Positions 1 to 7,789 of a stretch of 24,852 nucleotides of DNA are shown in pieces (position 1 is the first letter of the stretch; the number at the start of each line of letters is the position of its first letter). A model generated the notes under the pieces. That model ran no database searches, was not told the DNA's origin, and saw nothing but the letters and a program-made list of their open reading frames with translations. The DNA is taken from contig CAYVUI010000068.1 in assembly GCA_964454745.1 (NCBI GenBank), forward strand, positions 1 through 24,852, written 5' to 3'. Position numbers and translations under genes: made by a program. Source of the stretch: CAYVUI01 sp964454745 (GTDB lineage: Bacteria > Planctomycetota > Phycisphaerae > Sedimentisphaerales > Anaerohalosphaeraceae).

Positions 1-330
1 CTCAAAGCCGTCGTGCATGAGCTTTTTCCTGAGCCGATGGTCGAGGTTGAGGGCAGCCATTACGTCGATGTCGTGCTCAACCGCAACCACGGCGATTTGC
101 AGGTGAACCTGATCAACACTGCCGGGCCGCACGCGCATCCGGATGTGTACACCTTTGACGATTTCCCTGCGGTCGGGCCGCTGACGGTGACCCTTCGCCT
201 GGACGAAAAGCCCAAACGCATCGCGATGCACCCGGGTAATGAGATGATTGATTTTACCTGGGAAGACGGCGTTGCGAAGATGTTCGTTCCGCGGCTGGAG
301 ATTCATAAGATTCTCGTGATTGAGGATTAA
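1..330 (+). CDS. C-terminal fragment of a probable carbohydrate-active enzyme
   Basis: The reading frame is open from the first base, so only the last 109 residues of a longer protein are present; the GTG at 13 is internal. The fragment is rich in beta-strand patterns: an alternating hydrophobic stretch with VDVVLNRNHGDLQVNLINTAG near its start, a segment ending PLTVTLRL, and a terminal VPRLEIHKILVIED. C-terminal beta-sandwich domains of some glycoside hydrolases (beta-galactosidase or alpha-fucosidase type enzymes of the GH42/GH151 kind) have this layout: a strand ending in 'hLiN', then a 'P-V-L' strand and a final 'vP.l..h.ivvi' strand. The catalytic part lies outside the window, so family and substrate cannot be named. 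It could also be an accessory domain of an unrelated secreted protein. It ends just before a strong hairpin terminator. Confidence 0.45.
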   Translation, partial: LKAVVHELFPEPMVEVEGSHYVDVVLNRNHGDLQVNLINTAGPHAHPDVYTFDDFPAVGPLTVTLRLDEKPKRIAMHPGNEMIDFTWEDGVAKMFVPRLEIHKILVIED

Positions 331-361
331 CCGGTTGAGTATAACCTGAATGACGCGCATC

Positions 362-400
362 AAAAAGGGCGGCTCGAGATTGGCCGCCCTCTTTTTTTTG
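362..400. terminator. Bidirectional rho-independent terminator
   Basis: An 8-bp perfect stem, AGGGCGGC (366-373) with GCCGCCCT (383-390), has a 9-base loop. It is followed on the + strand by a run of T (391-399) and on the minus strand by a shorter T run (the A tract at 362-366). It sits between the + strand enzyme fragment and the end of the minus-strand phage-like gene block, so it probably serves both convergent transcripts. Confidence 0.85.
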
Positions 401-417
401 CTTGCTGCCGGTGTTTG

Positions 418-996
418 TTACCCGGTCACCCGGGCCTTGATTTTACTGACCAGCATTTGCGTCTGCGGGCTCTGGCTTTGATGTGCCTTGCCGAACGCCT
501 CTTTGATCTGCCTGCTGGTCTGGCGGAGCGCTTCGTTGTTTTCCACGATCTCACGCAGGGCCTTTGATTTGTCTCTCGCTTCTTTCAAAAACCGCGCCGC
601 CCGGATACCGTATGCGCCGCCCGCGAGGCCCGCAAGGGCAATCCCCAGCTCCATGAATCCATCGGCAACCTCCCACGCATCGGGCCGCTTTGCCGCTTCG
701 GTCACGGCCTGGTCCGCGATTTCGAGCCCCGCGCCTGCGAGAATTTCCGCCTCGGGCAGCTCTGTGGGCAAACCGCAGTAAGCCACGAACGCCCGGCTCT
801 GTCTGTGCGACAGGTCCGCAAGTCCCTGCAAATTTTCGGAAGCGTCCTCTTCTTTGGCCTGCTGGGCCGCCAGCCGCGTGGTCTCATGGTGGAGCCACGC
901 ATTTTGCTTTTGCGCCTGGCCCGGCGCGAATCGAAGCGATTTACAACCTGCCAGGCAAATTGCCAGAACAATCATCATCCAGATCAACTTTCGCAT
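418..996 (-). CDS. Phage-cassette lipoprotein
   Basis: This is a 192-residue protein. The start is the ATG at 996, preceded by GGGAGGTACG; an in-frame start further upstream lacks a good ribosome site. Residues 1-17 form a type II signal peptide with lipobox LAGC and acylated Cys18; the +2 residue is Lys, not Asp, which favours the outer membrane in Gram-negatives. The mature part is mostly helical. It has a Gly/Ala-rich hydrophobic segment (about residues 125-145, GIALAGLAGGAYG) followed by a charged helix. It is the last gene of the phage-like block, 14 bases downstream of a one-TM coiled-coil gene. That pair has the topology of an inner-membrane/outer-membrane spanin couple, but the lipoprotein is longer than typical o-spanins and I do not recognise its family. 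The lysis role is inference. Confidence 0.7.
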   Translation of the reverse strand: MRKLIWMMIVLAICLAGCKSLRFAPGQAQKQNAWLHHETTRLAAQQAKEEDASENLQGLADLSHRQSRAFVAYCGLPTELPEAEILAGAGLEIADQAVTEAAKRPDAWEVADGFMELGIALAGLAGGAYGIRAARFLKEARDKSKALREIVENNEALRQTSRQIKEAFGKAHQSQSPQTQMLVSKIKARVTG

Positions 997-1010
997 CGTA
1001 CCTCCCTTTC

Positions 1011-1286
1011 TTAATTTGAGTCTGACAAACATTCCTCCGCCCGCTGGAGGCGGTATTCCATTGCGATTTGTTCTTCGCGCATCTTTTCGTACCGCACGGC
1101 GAATTTTTCCTGTTGTTCGAGCAGCTCATCGACATTACAACACAGCCGATCAAGCTGGCGCTGGAGGTTTACCCAGCTTCCAAGGATCAGTGAGGCCAGC
1201 AGCACCAGCTCGATCACCATCGAAAGGTCGATTCGACGGCTCAGGTACCACCGTCCGTTTTGCGTGTTTTCGTTTTGCCTGTCCAT
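1011..1286 (-). CDS. Small one-TM coiled-coil protein (holin or i-spanin-like)
   Basis: This is a 91-residue protein from ATG 1286; a GTG at 1292 is an alternative start overlapping the upstream stop, and the sequence does not settle which is used. After a short hydrophilic N-terminus and a basic pair (RR) there is one transmembrane helix, roughly residues 22-41, then a Glu/Gln/Leu-rich helix to the C-terminus that should form a coiled coil. This N-in, C-out plan with a periplasmic coiled coil occurs in i-spanins and in small membrane proteins of phage lysis or tail modules. The gene directly follows the large baseplate-like gene and precedes the lipoprotein gene. No catalytic residues are visible. 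Holin, i-spanin and structural membrane protein all remain possible. Confidence 0.65.
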   Translation of the reverse strand: MDRQNENTQNGRWYLSRRIDLSMVIELVLLASLILGSWVNLQRQLDRLCCNVDELLEQQEKFAVRYEKMREEQIAMEYRLQRAEECLSDSN

Positions 1287-1288
1287 GT

Positions 1289-3079
1289 TCACCCGTCCAT
1301 TCTGCTTCGCAGCAAATCAAGCACTGTCTTTTGTTTTTGCATGTCGATTACCGCCTTTTCAATCCACACCCGGCTTTGGTCGTCGTCCAGCAGTTCGAGC
1401 AGGTTGCGCCCATCGGGGCACGCAAGAATTCGCTGGCCCGGCCAAAATCCCGCGCACGGCAGTGCGGTTTCCACCTGCGTTTTTTCGAATACATACCGAT
1501 GCGATCGGCCATACTGGCGAAGGTACTGATCGAGCGGGGCCTGGTCGTCGGTCTGTTCACTTTCGCGTGTGCCTGCCAGCACCTCGTCATAAAACCGGCT
1601 TTGCGGAGTCACGATTCGATATGCGAATTTCCGCGGCAGCCGAACGGTGTGTTCCAAAACCGGCGCACACGAATGCGCGGGGCCGTCCTCGTATCGTCCC
1701 CGCAGGCGGTTATCCCCGCGGATCACCGCGGTCACCCGAAACCGCAGCGTACCGTCAAACCATGCCTGCCAGATCTCGCCGCTGATCGCATAGCTGCTTA
1801 GCCATACCCCGCACTCGCCGCTTAGCACACGGTACGAATCCGCGTACCGGTGCCACGTGATCCCATCGTAGGATACCTCCAGGCAGATGCCCTCGCTCTC
1901 GCCCTTATCGTTCAGGGTCAGCGACTTATAAAACCGCCGCCGGATTTTCCGGTAGTCCGCAGTCCCGAAGATCGGCGAAAGGTCATACCCCGGCTGGACG
2001 TAATCCCCGGCTTCATTCAGCACCCATTTGCGGTACACATCCTGTACGGATTCAAAGTTGATCGCAGAGCGTTTGTAATACGTTGCGTCCAATCCCTCGA
2101 GGCTGTCATCCCAGCCCGGCTGGAGTTCAAACGTCGCCTCGTACTCGCGAATCTCGCCAACCCCGGTAAACGCCTGGACCACCGGGTGAAAATCCTGCCT
2201 GCGACGCACACTTACGATACAAGTTTCACTAAGCTCCGGGTTGTCATCACGGCCGGGAATGAACAATTCCGCCGATCCCTCGCCTCCCGGCTGATAGAAT
2301 ACAATCCGCTGGCGCGGACCGATGTCATTTCCTGACGGAGCAAGATAAAACCCGATCCCACACAGACGGCAGATTTTTCCGATTGCCTCGAACGCGCTCG
2401 TGGAGGTTACATTCAGGTCATATAAAATCATATCGCCGCACCACTGCTCCATTTTCCACGCCGCGTCGCAAACCAGCTCACCGTACAGCACATACTCGCA
2501 AAGCAGGTACTCTACTGCCTGGGCCGCGGTCCACCATTGGCTCTTCTCCTCAGGGCCGGCAAAGGGATAGTAATTCTTGCCATCATGCCAAATCCGATCA
2601 CGGGCACGATTGGGCTGATCGTTTTGGTTAAAAATACAGCGAACCGCCTCATCAAGGAAGGGGCCGTTCACTTCATCGCTTCGCCTTTGCCCGCGAATCA
2701 TCCGGCGATCAAGTGCCGCACCGAAATCTTTGGCTGTAAGTTCCATGTTCCAGTGTTTATTATCGAACCGGCTCTCCATCCCCTCAATGGTCCCGGTGAA
2801 GATGCATCGACTTTTCAGTACATCACTGCCGTCGGTATTTTGCAGGGATTCGTAAATCTCAATCGGCCGGCCCATTCCCGCCATGTGCGTAATCTCCACG
2901 GGTGTAATTCCCTTGGAAACGGCAAGCTGTGCAAAGCTTATGTGCGGATAGCCTTGGCGGATGATCTTTGCCACTTCGAGAAAATTGCACAGTTGTCCTT
3001 CGATAAAAACGCCGAGCCTTTTCGCCTGCTTTTGCAAAGCGGCTGCCGGCTGGGCGTCATATTCTTTGATTATGGTCAT
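1289..3079 (-). CDS. Large tail/baseplate-hub-like phage protein
   Basis: This 596-residue protein starts at ATG 3079, which overlaps the preceding stop in an ATGA junction and follows a strong GGAGGGAGG site. It is the largest product of the cassette. The N-terminal ~160 residues contain a segment with 'GRPIEIYESL', then 'FTGTIEGMESRF' and 'MELTAKDF..ALDRR'. That resembles the first barrel of baseplate hub or tail-tip proteins, in which an 'F.G.I' strand is followed by a 'l.A.D....l.rr' strand. The rest is Trp/Tyr-rich and probably beta-structured. No lysozyme or peptidase motif is evident. In gene order it lies after the fibre-like and FN3-like genes and before the TM/lipoprotein pair. The hub assignment is inferred from pattern and position; the phage-structural assignment is firmer. 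Confidence 0.6.
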   Translation of the reverse strand: MTIIKEYDAQPAAALQKQAKRLGVFIEGQLCNFLEVAKIIRQGYPHISFAQLAVSKGITPVEITHMAGMGRPIEIYESLQNTDGSDVLKSRCIFTGTIEGMESRFDNKHWNMELTAKDFGAALDRRMIRGQRRSDEVNGPFLDEAVRCIFNQNDQPNRARDRIWHDGKNYYPFAGPEEKSQWWTAAQAVEYLLCEYVLYGELVCDAAWKMEQWCGDMILYDLNVTSTSAFEAIGKICRLCGIGFYLAPSGNDIGPRQRIVFYQPGGEGSAELFIPGRDDNPELSETCIVSVRRRQDFHPVVQAFTGVGEIREYEATFELQPGWDDSLEGLDATYYKRSAINFESVQDVYRKWVLNEAGDYVQPGYDLSPIFGTADYRKIRRRFYKSLTLNDKGESEGICLEVSYDGITWHRYADSYRVLSGECGVWLSSYAISGEIWQAWFDGTLRFRVTAVIRGDNRLRGRYEDGPAHSCAPVLEHTVRLPRKFAYRIVTPQSRFYDEVLAGTRESEQTDDQAPLDQYLRQYGRSHRYVFEKTQVETALPCAGFWPGQRILACPDGRNLLELLDDDQSRVWIEKAVIDMQKQKTVLDLLRSRMDG

Positions 3080-3444
3080 CGTATCCTCCCTCCGAGGCGA
3101 ATCGGCCCGATGCTGAGGACAGGCCGCGGGGTATCTTCTGTAATATCAAGCCTGGTCTCGTAATATGTTTTAGCCGGACTGACTTCAGGGATCACTTTCA
3201 CCGCGAAGCGATGTCTGCCCGGTGCAAGCGGCCCGGTTTCAAATGAGTGTATCCCCCGGCCGTAAAAATCCACGTTGCCCAGCGGTGCGGAAAAATCAAT
3301 CACGCCGCTGCCGTTGTCCGTGTATACCGCAAAGCCCATGGGCTTTTGGCTGGACGTGGATTCATACAGCCAACGCACTTTTGCACGCAGCCCGGCAACC
3401 TGATCACACTCAATATGTACAATCCTTTTCGCGACCGAATCCAT
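3076..3444 (-). CDS. FN3/Ig-like phage tail protein
   Basis: The product is 122 residues from ATG 3444, which has GAGGA seven bases upstream. An upstream in-frame ATG (3477) would overlap the previous gene by 19 bases and lacks a ribosome site. The sequence is almost entirely beta-strand-like and reads as one fibronectin-III/Ig-like domain. The block at residues 38-54 (FAVYTDNGSGVIDFSAP) closely resembles residues 110-125 of the 216-residue protein encoded at 4262-4912 (IFSNGGTGDIDYTQP), so the two proteins share a domain. A 'l.pG.hrF.v' strand pair follows. Such domains decorate phage capsids and tails and mediate protein or sugar contacts. It is translationally coupled to the hub-like gene. 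Confidence 0.6.
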   Translation of the reverse strand: MDSVAKRIVHIECDQVAGLRAKVRWLYESTSSQKPMGFAVYTDNGSGVIDFSAPLGNVDFYGRGIHSFETGPLAPGRHRFAVKVIPEVSPAKTYYETRLDITEDTPRPVLSIGPIRLGGRIR

Positions 3445-3458
3445 ATTCAAATCCTCAA

Positions 3459-4247
3459 TCAGATTTCCTCGCTCCATACGCCGTGCTTGCTGACCACCGC
3501 CCAGTCGCCGTTGTCATCCGCAACGACCTGGATGCACTCACCGACCGCGTCGGCCCATTTGTACTTGCCCGGCGTTGTGCCGTTGTCGTCGCGGATCGCC
3601 CGGCCGGTTCCCGGCTCGATGCGAAGCTGCTGGGCGGCCTGCACCGAAAAGGTGAACGTCGTTCCCGCGGGCGCACCATCGGGGAGAGTAAGCGTTACCG
3701 TGCCCGCTGCCCCGAGATTGGTGTGCACACTGCCCGACTGCGAGGCGGACAGGGTATCGTCCGAGGTGTGTGCCTCCAGTGCACCCGCTCCGCCAGCGCC
3801 GCCGGGCAGGGCGATGCTGTGGTGGTTCCGCGCATCGGCGATTTCGGTAATGTCGCCGCCGCTGGTTCGGATGACCGCAAGGCGAACGTGCAGCCCCGAG
3901 GCCATCGAAGGGAACCCGCTGTATTCGTTCGTGACGAGGTTGCCCGCGGTGTCGAGGTATACGTAAATTGCCTCCTTTTCATCTTCGAGCAGATTGCCCG
4001 ACGAGCCGGCGTAGCTGACCAGGCCCGTTCCCACCCAGAACCGGCCCGGCTTTACGCCGATGTTCAGTTCGCCTTCGTCAAACACGCGGAGGTCATTGCC
4101 ACGGCACGTCGCCAGCAGCAGCCGATGAAGCAGCCTGCGAAAATGCAGGTAATACGGCGACTGCCCGGTCGGGATGTACTCCACGCCGGTAAATTCCTCC
4201 GCGGTCAGGTTCAGCAATTCCTGGTCTGATGGATACACTTCGCTCAT
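3459..4247 (-). CDS. Tail-fibre-like protein
   Basis: The product is 262 residues; ATG 4247 has GGGAG at good spacing. The N-terminal helical part (about 1-60) is followed by a beta-rich region: 'LRVFDEGELNIGVKPGRFWVG', a possible short attachment barrel, then 'IYVYLDTAGNLVTN' and 'HVRLAVIRTSGGDITEIADARNHHS'. A Gly/Ala linker (about 150-165) leads to a C-terminal domain with 'VTLTLPDGAPAGTTFTFSV', 'LRIEPGTGRAI' and 'GDWAVVSKHGVW'. That C-terminal pattern is common in phage fibres and appendages (an 'lP.a..g..~tf.v ... lri.P' strand set ending 'W.v....G.W'). It probably forms a trimeric, surface-facing appendage. A receptor target cannot be read from the sequence. Confidence 0.6.
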   Translation of the reverse strand: MSEVYPSDQELLNLTAEEFTGVEYIPTGQSPYYLHFRRLLHRLLLATCRGNDLRVFDEGELNIGVKPGRFWVGTGLVSYAGSSGNLLEDEKEAIYVYLDTAGNLVTNEYSGFPSMASGLHVRLAVIRTSGGDITEIADARNHHSIALPGGAGGAGALEAHTSDDTLSASQSGSVHTNLGAAGTVTLTLPDGAPAGTTFTFSVQAAQQLRIEPGTGRAIRDDNGTTPGKYKWADAVGECIQVVADDNGDWAVVSKHGVWSEEI

Positions 4248-4261
4248 TGTTTTCTCCCGTT

Positions 4262-4912
4262 TTATTCGATTGTGATTTCCGTTGTTTCGATGCGGCTGGT
4301 TTGCCCGTGCGAGTTTGTAATCTCGATGCCGAATTTGTATGTTCCCGCTGTAAGTTCGCGGCTTATCCAGTCAAAGGCGAATGCGTCATAGCCATGTTCG
4401 CCAAAACCGAACCTGCCCCGTCCAAAGCCCGGTGTTGACGCGCTGTCAAAGCCAAAGTCCGACCGGCCAAAATCGCTCATCCCCCACCCGCTCTTGTCCT
4501 GCCAGGCGTTCCAGAGGTTCATCGGCTCGGTATCGAGCGGCTGGGTGTAGTCTATGTCGCCAGTGCCGCCGTTGCTGAAGATTCGCACCCGTCCGCGATA
4601 CGCAGCTCCCATCTCACGAACGATGAGTATACGCACGCGCTTTGTGTAATTCTCCTGGGTGCCCCAAACCTGCATACCGCCAAACGGTACAAGCTCGATC
4701 ACAACCGGCGCGGCGAAACTGCGCGGCACAAATACATCGATCAGGCGGCCCGATTCACTGGTTACCAATTGACGCTGCTGCTCCTCAATTAAAACCGCCA
4801 TCGGATCGTGTGTTTCCAGGCCGAGGTCCAGAACCAGGCTTCGCCCGTGTGCCGGTTCGTTTAAATCGGCCCCGGTAAACAGCCGCACGTTATTGCTGCC
4901 CGCCGTACTCAC
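4262..4912 (-). CDS. Gly/Phe-rich FN3-like phage structural protein
   Basis: I start this 216-residue protein at GTG 4912, two bases after the previous stop. GGAAAGGA lies upstream at normal spacing, and the extended frame further upstream runs through the previous gene. Residues 1-100 are beta-rich with no recognised motif. Residues 107-125 match the FN3-like block of the 122-residue protein encoded at 3076-3444. Residues 142-182 form a low-complexity stretch built from SDFG, FGF, GRG and GYD units, rich in Gly, Phe, Ser and Asp. The C-terminus (AGTYKFGIEITNSHGQTS) closes the FN3-like fold. The Gly/Phe stretch looks like an insertion in a loop of that fold. Function unknown; a tail or capsid accessory protein is likely from its place in the block. 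Confidence 0.55.
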   Translation of the reverse strand: MSTAGSNNVRLFTGADLNEPAHGRSLVLDLGLETHDPMAVLIEEQQRQLVTSESGRLIDVFVPRSFAAPVVIELVPFGGMQVWGTQENYTKRVRILIVREMGAAYRGRVRIFSNGGTGDIDYTQPLDTEPMNLWNAWQDKSGWGMSDFGRSDFGFDSASTPGFGRGRFGFGEHGYDAFAFDWISRELTAGTYKFGIEITNSHGQTSRIETTEITIE

Positions 4913-4914
4913 GA

Positions 4915-5287
4915 TTACACATCCTTTCCGAGCTGGCAGTACCGGGCCGTGAATTCGCAGCACACTCCTACACCCGCGAAGAAGATATAGCCCGCCTCGA
5001 ATTGATCCATTCGCAAATGCGAATACACCTGCCCGCGTTCTGTGCGGATTGTAATCTCGCCTGTACCCGCCAGCGATTCGATCTGATCGATCACCTTTTG
5101 TAAACCTTCACGGCTAAGCGCACGCAGTGTTCCCTGCTGGCTTAGCTCACGTGTCCTGCGGCCAAGATCTACCGATACTACGCCATCGACACCCGCACCG
5201 CTTTTGTCCGCATGCTGCCGCGTCCAGCTCCGGGCCCGGATGTTCTGTTCGTCCACAAAAATCGATTCGTTGATAATCGCCCACATA
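4915..5287 (-). CDS. Small phage tail/neck-associated protein
   Basis: This 123-residue protein starts at ATG 5287, with GGGAG upstream and four bases after the preceding stop. The same frame stays open for another 347 bases, but that extension lies inside the neighbour gene and has a Gly/Arg-rich shadow composition. It begins MWAIINESIFVDEQN and contains 'DGVVSVDLGRRTRELSQQGTLRA', then an amphipathic helix, then 'GQVYSHLRMDQF' and a terminal 'EFTARYCQL'. The strands flanking one helix resemble small tail-completion or tail-tip proteins that pack on a neighbouring ring. I cannot assign a named family. Tight spacing on both sides shows it is cotranslated with its neighbours. Confidence 0.55.
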
Positions 5288-5291
5288 TCCG

Positions 5292-5948
5292 TTACTCCCG
5301 TTCCAAAAGGCCGATGCCCGCCAGGCGGACCTCCTCCGCTTTGCCGTCCAGGTTTGTGTCCAATTCGGCGAGTACCCGCTCGCGAGCCCTTTGGAACTGC
5401 ACGGTATATAAATGCCGCTTCTGGAAAAACACCTCCGTACTGTCGCCGGTGCTCAGGCTGGCGTAAATTTTCGCAAGCGTACCATATACGCTCACCAGCC
5501 GCAGGTCCTCGGCATTGAGCAAATGCTCGGTACCGTATTCGCTGGTCGATCGGCCCGGCCGAATCCCCAGCCGCTCGGTCAATTCCAGCGCAACGATCCC
5601 CGCCTGCATCGCGAAGCTGCACACGCGAAAGCATACGTCCTGGCGGTCGGCGGGCAGGATTGCGTCGCCATCACGGTCCGGGCGAAGCAGCGAAACCGCC
5701 ATCGAACCTGACGGCCCGACGGACAGGACTTCCAGCACCTGTTCCACCATCCGCGAAACATCATGCACAAAAACGATGCCGCCGGGTTCGATACCGCACG
5801 CGGCAAAATCAGTTCCTGCCAGCGACAAGACCCCGCCGGATAGTTCCGCCCCGGTCCCGCTGCACAATACCTGCGTGGCAAAGGGGCAATCGCTGAAAAG
5901 CCCCGGTTCAAAAACCGCCAAATCCCTGTCATCGCTGAATCGTGTCAT
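5292..5948 (-). CDS. Putative neck or head-tail connector protein
   Basis: This 218-residue protein starts at ATG 5948 with CAGGAG seven bases upstream. It is the first gene after the major capsid gene, a position usually held by neck, head-completion or connector proteins. The N-terminal half is beta-rich ('GIEPGGIVFVHDVSRMVEQVLEV', 'SMAVSLLRPDRDG'). The C-terminal half is helical: 'HLLNAEDLRLVSVYGTLAKIYASL' followed by a charged helix. The C-terminal helices resemble those of head-tail connector proteins, but no diagnostic motif is present. Connector identity is inferred mainly from gene order. Confidence 0.5.
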   Translation of the reverse strand: MTRFSDDRDLAVFEPGLFSDCPFATQVLCSGTGAELSGGVLSLAGTDFAACGIEPGGIVFVHDVSRMVEQVLEVLSVGPSGSMAVSLLRPDRDGDAILPADRQDVCFRVCSFAMQAGIVALELTERLGIRPGRSTSEYGTEHLLNAEDLRLVSVYGTLAKIYASLSTGDSTEVFFQKRHLYTVQFQRARERVLAELDTNLDGKAEEVRLAGIGLLERE

Positions 5949-5977
5949 CTTTTTCTCCTGTTATATTCTCGAACAAG

Positions 5978-6032
5978 CCGCAGGCACACCGGGCAGATGC
6001 ACCTGCGGTTTGCACGAAATAAATGCAAACCG
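5978..6032 (-). other. Two overlapping, mutually exclusive RNA hairpins after the capsid gene
   Basis: Hairpin A pairs CGGTTTGCA (6006-6014) with TGCAAACCG (6024-6032), a perfect 9-bp stem with a 9-base loop. Hairpin B pairs CCGCAGG (5978-5984) with CCTGCGG (6002-6008). The two share bases 6006-6008, so both cannot form fully at once. No T run follows, so this is not a standard terminator. It lies between the major capsid and the neck-like gene and could protect or process the capsid mRNA. Confidence 0.6.
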
Positions 6033-6041
6033 TCCCCCTCG

Positions 6042-7196
6042 TTAACTCGTGGCCAAACCGCGGATCATCCCGTGTGCGGCCTCGTTGCGAAGCTCGAGCG
6101 TGTACTCGCCGATCAGCTCGCCGCATTCGTAGTCGCCGTTGCTGGCCAACTGCTTAAAGTGGAAGCTGCGGCCCGCCATCGGCACCACGCTGACCCTGGA
6201 CGAATCCAAAAGCAGTACCGCGTCCTGCGGCATCCAGCGGGTCGTCAAAATTCTACACGCCCCAAAGTCGCTCTCATACACCCGCACCATGTCACGGTAG
6301 GTCGTGTCCCCGGCGTTGTACGAGCGGCTCTCGGTCAAAAAGCTGTTGATCGCCCGCTTCTGGAATCCGCCGGTGACAATCAGGTCGATGTTGCTGCTGC
6401 TCTCTTCCCAGATGTTGCGGAGTACGTAATTGATCATGTCCTCGCCCAGGCCGGTACCGGTCGGGAAGCCGCTGTCCCCGGTGCGGTACACGTGCGTGGA
6501 CAGGTGTGGAATGATCCCCTTCATCGAGCGGCGGACCGTCGCACTGCCCTGGGGTGTGCTTTCCGGAAGGCCGCCGTTGATGACGGTGTTCTCGAGGTCC
6601 CGCAGCAGTTCACGCAGACGCTCCTGCTTCTGGTAATCCATCTCATCGCTGACACCGATCTGGTTGACTGCCATGTCCGTACCGCTGACCTCCACGCTTG
6701 CGGTAAAGATCTGCGTGAAGTTACCCTTGCGTACGCGGTTGGTAAACCGCGCCGCGGGTTTGTCCGCCCCTTCCAGCGCGGCGTTTCCGAGGATGCGAAC
6801 CAGTTGACCGTTGACCAGGTTCTCCGGGATGGTTCCACCGTACCCGCGCACGATCGTCAGGTCATTGCCGCTGACCGCGGTGACCAGGATCAGTTCCTCG
6901 CTGCCGTCGGCCTGGATCTGATCGCCCGCACGGAACAGCGAACCGTTGGTCATCGTCACGGATGTATCGCCGTCCGGATCACTGATCGAACCGTCATTGA
7001 TGATATCCTTGTTGGCCAGCAGTGAATCCTCGAGCCATTCGTGATACGTGCTCGCCGCTGAACGCAGCGGGTCGCCGAGTACGTCCAGAAGCGGCGTCTC
7101 AAACGGCGAAATAATCCCCACCAGGTCGGATACATCTTCGGCGATTTCCGGCAGCGCGGCCCCGGCCGAGTAGGTTGCTTTTCCTGTAAATGCCAT
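6042..7196 (-). CDS. Major capsid protein, SU10/DUF5309-like
   Basis: The product is 384 residues from ATG 7196, with GGGAGA upstream; an in-frame start six codons earlier has no comparable site. The N-terminus runs 'GKATYSAGAALPEIAEDVSDLVGIISPFETPLLDVLGD', then 'HEWLEDSL', and later 'LVTAVSGNDLTIVRGYGGT'. This pattern of 'sP..TPll..lG', an 'W..D.L' segment and a Gly-rich turn is that of the SU10/DUF5309 major capsid family, which adopts the HK97 fold. Its length fits the family. It would form the icosahedral shell together with the scaffold encoded just upstream. All fold landmarks run to the stop with no frameshift, so the gene looks intact and under selection rather than decaying. Confidence 0.85.
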   Translation of the reverse strand: MAFTGKATYSAGAALPEIAEDVSDLVGIISPFETPLLDVLGDPLRSAASTYHEWLEDSLLANKDIINDGSISDPDGDTSVTMTNGSLFRAGDQIQADGSEELILVTAVSGNDLTIVRGYGGTIPENLVNGQLVRILGNAALEGADKPAARFTNRVRKGNFTQIFTASVEVSGTDMAVNQIGVSDEMDYQKQERLRELLRDLENTVINGGLPESTPQGSATVRRSMKGIIPHLSTHVYRTGDSGFPTGTGLGEDMINYVLRNIWEESSSNIDLIVTGGFQKRAINSFLTESRSYNAGDTTYRDMVRVYESDFGACRILTTRWMPQDAVLLLDSSRVSVVPMAGRSFHFKQLASNGDYECGELIGEYTLELRNEAAHGMIRGLATS

Positions 7197-7246
7197 CGTA
7201 ATTCTCCCATCCAAAAGTTACGTTTTGTTTCCCTGCCGATGCAGGC

Positions 7247-7759
7247 CTACCGATTTGCTCTTCTTGCCCGCATGTACTCATGTACATCTTTGCGGCTGCC
7301 GCTTCGCGCGGCGGTCTGTGCCCTTCGGGACAACGCGGTTGTATTCGCGTTCGTTTTTTCTTTGAGCCCCTGCGTCCGCCCGGGGAGAGTGCCCCGCGTC
7401 GGTTCGCCGGAGAACAGCAAAGGCTTTTCTTTTCGCAGTTGCTCTACCGCCTGTGCGGGTTCGATTTCACCGTCCTGCTGCATCTTTTTCTCCGCGAGCG
7501 CCATGGCGGCTTCGACATCCAGTGCCCCTGCACCTGTGAGGCTCTCGGTCAGTTGATGCTGTGTTTCGAGTGTCTTAACGGACTGCTCGAGTTTTTGCCG
7601 CCGGGCGTCGCTCTGTTCGAACTTCGACTGCAAATCCGCGACTTCCTTTTCCGCAGCCTGGGCCCGTTTGCGATAGCGGATCGCCTCGCTGACCGGTACG
7701 GTCTTTTCCTCGGCTTCATACCCCGTCGTTTCCTGCGTCTCATGGTTCATTTCAGACAT
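7247..7759 (-). CDS. Capsid scaffolding protein
   Basis: The product is 170 residues; ATG 7759 is preceded by GAGGGAAG. The protein is acidic at the N-terminus, has a long Lys/Glu/Gln-rich coiled coil (about residues 25-75, ending 'KLEQSVKTLETQHQL'), and ends in a basic tail (RRAQTAARSGSRKD...RARRANR). An acidic start, central coiled coil and basic C-terminus, with a gene placed between portal and major capsid, is the classic scaffold layout; the basic tail usually contacts the capsid protein. No protease motif is seen, so a free scaffold is more likely than a protease-scaffold fusion. A small hairpin (CCTGC 7232-7236 with GCAGG 7241-7245) lies just past the stop. Confidence 0.7.
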   Translation of the reverse strand: MSEMNHETQETTGYEAEEKTVPVSEAIRYRKRAQAAEKEVADLQSKFEQSDARRQKLEQSVKTLETQHQLTESLTGAGALDVEAAMALAEKKMQQDGEIEPAQAVEQLRKEKPLLFSGEPTRGTLPGRTQGLKEKTNANTTALSRRAQTAARSGSRKDVHEYMRARRANR

Positions 7760-7789
7760 GTCTTCCCTCTCGTTGAATTGCGTTTGCGA

